Assembly (NCBI GenBank): GCA_030524555.1
Contig: JAUNGK010000009.1
Coordinates: 1 to 33,738, forward strand
Source: Bacillota bacterium
Lineage (GTDB): Bacteria; Bacillota; Clostridia; Lachnospirales; Lachnospiraceae
Reading direction: 5' to 3'
Length of the DNA stretch: 33,738 bases
Position 1 is the stretch's first letter; each line of letters starts with the position of its first letter. The notes under the pieces are model-generated. The model was given only the letters and a program-made list of their open reading frames with translations, ran no database searches and had not been told where the DNA came from. This document shows positions 32,254-33,738 of the stretch, piece after piece. The position numbers and the translations under genes were made by a program.

Positions 32254-32273
32254 AAAAATTAGCCATAATTTTT
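32254..32273. other. AT-rich hairpin between divergent genes
   Basis: A perfect 8-bp A/T stem (32254-32261 with 32266-32273) with GCCA loop. The role is unclear; it lies between the divergent 206-residue ORF and ispE. Confidence 0.4.
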
Positions 32274-32309
32274 AAATAATTTTTTAATTTTTTGGCAGGG
32301 GGACGTAAA

Positions 32310-32338
32310 TTGACAATGGATATAGGATTGTATATAAT
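32310..32338 (+). promoter_or_regulatory. Perfect-consensus sigma-A promoter for ispE
   Basis: TTGACA (32310-32315), exactly 17 nt, TATAAT (32333-32338). The -10 starts the 10-nt loop of an 8-bp dyad, GGATTGTA (32325-32332) and TACAATCC (32343-32350). A further inverted copy, TATACAATC, lies at 32363-32371. A consensus promoter with flanking dyads suggests a repressor site or leader folding. Confidence 0.85.
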
Positions 32339-32391
32339 TAAGTACAATCCATATGTATAATGTATACAATCAAACAGAGGGAAACAATGCT

Positions 32392-33261
32392 ATGAATTAT
32401 GTGGAGCGAAAGGCTTATGCCAAGATTAATTTGGGGCTGGATGTAATAAGACGCCGTGAGGATGGTTATCATGAGGTGAAGATGATTATGCAGACGGTAG
32501 ATATCTGGGACCGGCTTACCTTTACCAGAAAGAGTGAGGCGGGGATTGAGCTGTCTGTGGGCGGTGTGGATTTACCCGTGGGAGAAGATAATTTGATTTA
32601 TAAGGCTGCCAGACTTGTTTTGGCGCAGGCAGGCATAGATGCCGGAGTGGCCATCAGTCTGCAGAAAAATATTCCCATTGCAGCCGGAATGGCGGGAGGA
32701 AGCACGGATGCTGCAGCAGTGTTTCACGGTTTAAATGAGCTGTTCTCCCTTTCCATGAGCATGGAGGATATGATGAAGCTGGGCGTGAAAATCGGTGCTG
32801 ATGTTCCTTATTGCATCATGGGAGGAACGGCGCTTTCCGAGGGGATTGGAGAGATACTGACGCCGCTTCCTGCGCCGCCGGAGTGTATTCTTGTGATTGC
32901 CAAGCCGGATATCAATGTGTCCACCAAATTTGTCTATGAAAATCTCCATGCGGACAGATTGACAAAGCATCCTGATATTGACGGTATGGCAGAGGCGATC
33001 AGACAGGGAAGTCTTGACGGGATTACAAAGCGTATGGGAAATGTGCTTGAAACGGTTACTGTCGGAGAATATCCGATTATTGATAAGATCAAAGGCCTGA
33101 TGAGGGCGGAGGGGGCCGTAAATGCGTTGATGAGTGGAAGCGGTCCTACCGTATTTGGGATTTTTACAGATCGGAGCCTGGCCCTTATGGCAGCGGAGCA
33201 AATCCGGATTAAGGAGCTGGCAAAACAGATTTTTGTCACCGGATTTTGCAATGTACGTTGA
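32392..33261 (+). CDS. ispE: 4-diphosphocytidyl-2-C-methyl-D-erythritol kinase
   Basis: GHMP kinase that phosphorylates CDP-methylerythritol in the MEP isoprenoid pathway, which feeds undecaprenyl phosphate, the carrier for wall glycans. The start at 32392 (MNYVERKAYAKINLGLDV) follows AGAGGG with a 10-nt gap; an ATG at 32353 would add 13 residues from the leader. At 289 residues the length is normal. Motifs are AKINLGLDV, the ATP loop PIAAGMAGGSTDAAA (about 98), GADVPYCIMGGTA and the C-terminal LMSGSGPTVFGIF. The following regulator gene starts 23 nt later, probably in the same transcript. Confidence 0.96.
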   Translation: MNYVERKAYAKINLGLDVIRRREDGYHEVKMIMQTVDIWDRLTFTRKSEAGIELSVGGVDLPVGEDNLIYKAARLVLAQAGIDAGVAISLQKNIPIAAGMAGGSTDAAAVFHGLNELFSLSMSMEDMMKLGVKIGADVPYCIMGGTALSEGIGEILTPLPAPPECILVIAKPDINVSTKFVYENLHADRLTKHPDIDGMAEAIRQGSLDGITKRMGNVLETVTVGEYPIIDKIKGLMRAEGAVNALMSGSGPTVFGIFTDRSLALMAAEQIRIKELAKQIFVTGFCNVR

Positions 33262-33284
33262 GGATGTTTGTAAGGAGGTAATGG

Positions 33285-33738
33285 ATGGAAGAACAATTAC
33301 AGATTGAGATGGATGAGTTTTTACCCCTTCGTGATGTAGTGTTCAACACCTTGCGAAAAGCTATACTAACAGGAACGCTTAAGCCCGGAGAGCGTTTGAT
33401 GGAGGTGCATCTGGCTAACCGGCTGGGGGTCAGCAGAACGCCGATCCGCGAAGCGATCCGAAAGCTGGAGCTGGAGGGACTGGTCATCATGATTCCCAGG
33501 CGTGGGGCAGAGGTGGCAAGAATCACCGAGAAGAGTCTTAAGGATGTGCTGGAGGTGAGAAGAGCTCTTGATGCCTTAAGCGTGGAGCTTGCCTGTGACC
33601 GGATCACAAGTGAGGATACTAAGCGCCTTTGGGAGGCCTGTCAGGAGTTTGAACGGGCAGCAAGAGGAAAGGATGCTTCTGTGATTGCCAAGGCGGATGT
33701 GGCGCTCCATGACATTATTGTGGAGGCTACCGGAAATT
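33285..33738 (+). CDS. GntR-family (FadR-type) transcriptional regulator, 3' partial
   Basis: The first 151 residues are visible; the gene runs off the window. AAGGAGG at 33273-33279 supports ATG 33285 (an ATG at 33281 hits a stop after eight codons). An N-terminal winged helix-turn-helix of GntR type is clear: LRDVVFNTLRKAILTGTLKPG, ERLMEVHLANRLGVSRTPIREAI and LELEGLV. The FCD-type effector domain begins at about 80 (VLEVRRALDALSVELA, with R and D of the usual metal-site region). FadR/FCD regulators sense organic acids or fatty-acyl ligands; the ligand here is unknown. It lies 23 nt after ispE. Confidence 0.93.
   Translation, partial: MEEQLQIEMDEFLPLRDVVFNTLRKAILTGTLKPGERLMEVHLANRLGVSRTPIREAIRKLELEGLVIMIPRRGAEVARITEKSLKDVLEVRRALDALSVELACDRITSEDTKRLWEACQEFERAARGKDASVIAKADVALHDIIVEATGN

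Overview
The window looks like a chromosomal segment from a spore-forming, low-to-mid GC Firmicute, most likely a Lachnospiraceae (Clostridium cluster XIVa) member. The clues are strong AGGAGG-type ribosome sites, a class 1B dihydroorotate dehydrogenase with PyrK, a DUF3794/LysM protein resembling the clostridial spore-coat factor SipL, a GH25 lysozyme with cell-wall-binding repeat, and two-domain GT2 glycosyltransferases of a type common in gut clostridia. The assignment is by protein resemblance only; no search was run.

Positions 1-21.9 kb form a cell-surface polysaccharide locus. It opens with the 3' part of a membrane-anchored GH25 muramidase. Next come rfbB, rfbA and rfbC (dTDP-sugar synthesis; rfbD is absent here), an ABC exporter (Wzm-like permease, Wzt-like ATPase with a C-terminal glycan-recognition-type domain), and a methyltransferase fused to a kinase-like region and a beta-rich tail. 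A run of GT2 transferases follows, with a phosphoglucomutase gene inserted among them. The locus then has a WbaP-type initiating phosphoglycosyltransferase, a LytR-CpsA-Psr (LCP) ligase and a last GT2. The simplest model: Pgm and RfbA/B/C supply dTDP-sugar, the WbaP-like enzyme starts a lipid-linked glycan, the GT2 enzymes extend it, the methyltransferase protein caps it, Wzt recognises the cap, Wzm exports it and LCP attaches it to peptidoglycan. This resembles Geobacillus S-layer glycan loci and E. coli O8/O9a O-antigen export.

Positions 22.0-24.4 kb hold an HtrA-type serine protease and a small PrcB-like lipoprotein. Between them is a 250-bp inverted-repeat element, and a 49-bp sequence is repeated on both sides of the lipoprotein module. 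A second long inverted repeat (218 bp, possible 6-bp target duplication) sits between two glycosyltransferase genes at 11.56-11.78 kb.

Positions 24.5-29.8 kb carry a chemoreceptor (minus strand) divergent from pyrC-pyrK-pyrD. The two sets share a nearly palindromic region in which two sigma-A promoters overlap face to face. Positions 29.9-33.7 kb carry the SipL-like gene, a convergent uncharacterised 206-residue protein with a sigma-28-like upstream motif, ispE behind a perfect-consensus promoter flanked by dyads, and the start of a GntR/FadR regulator cut by the window end.

No rRNA, tRNA, CRISPR array or transposase gene was seen.
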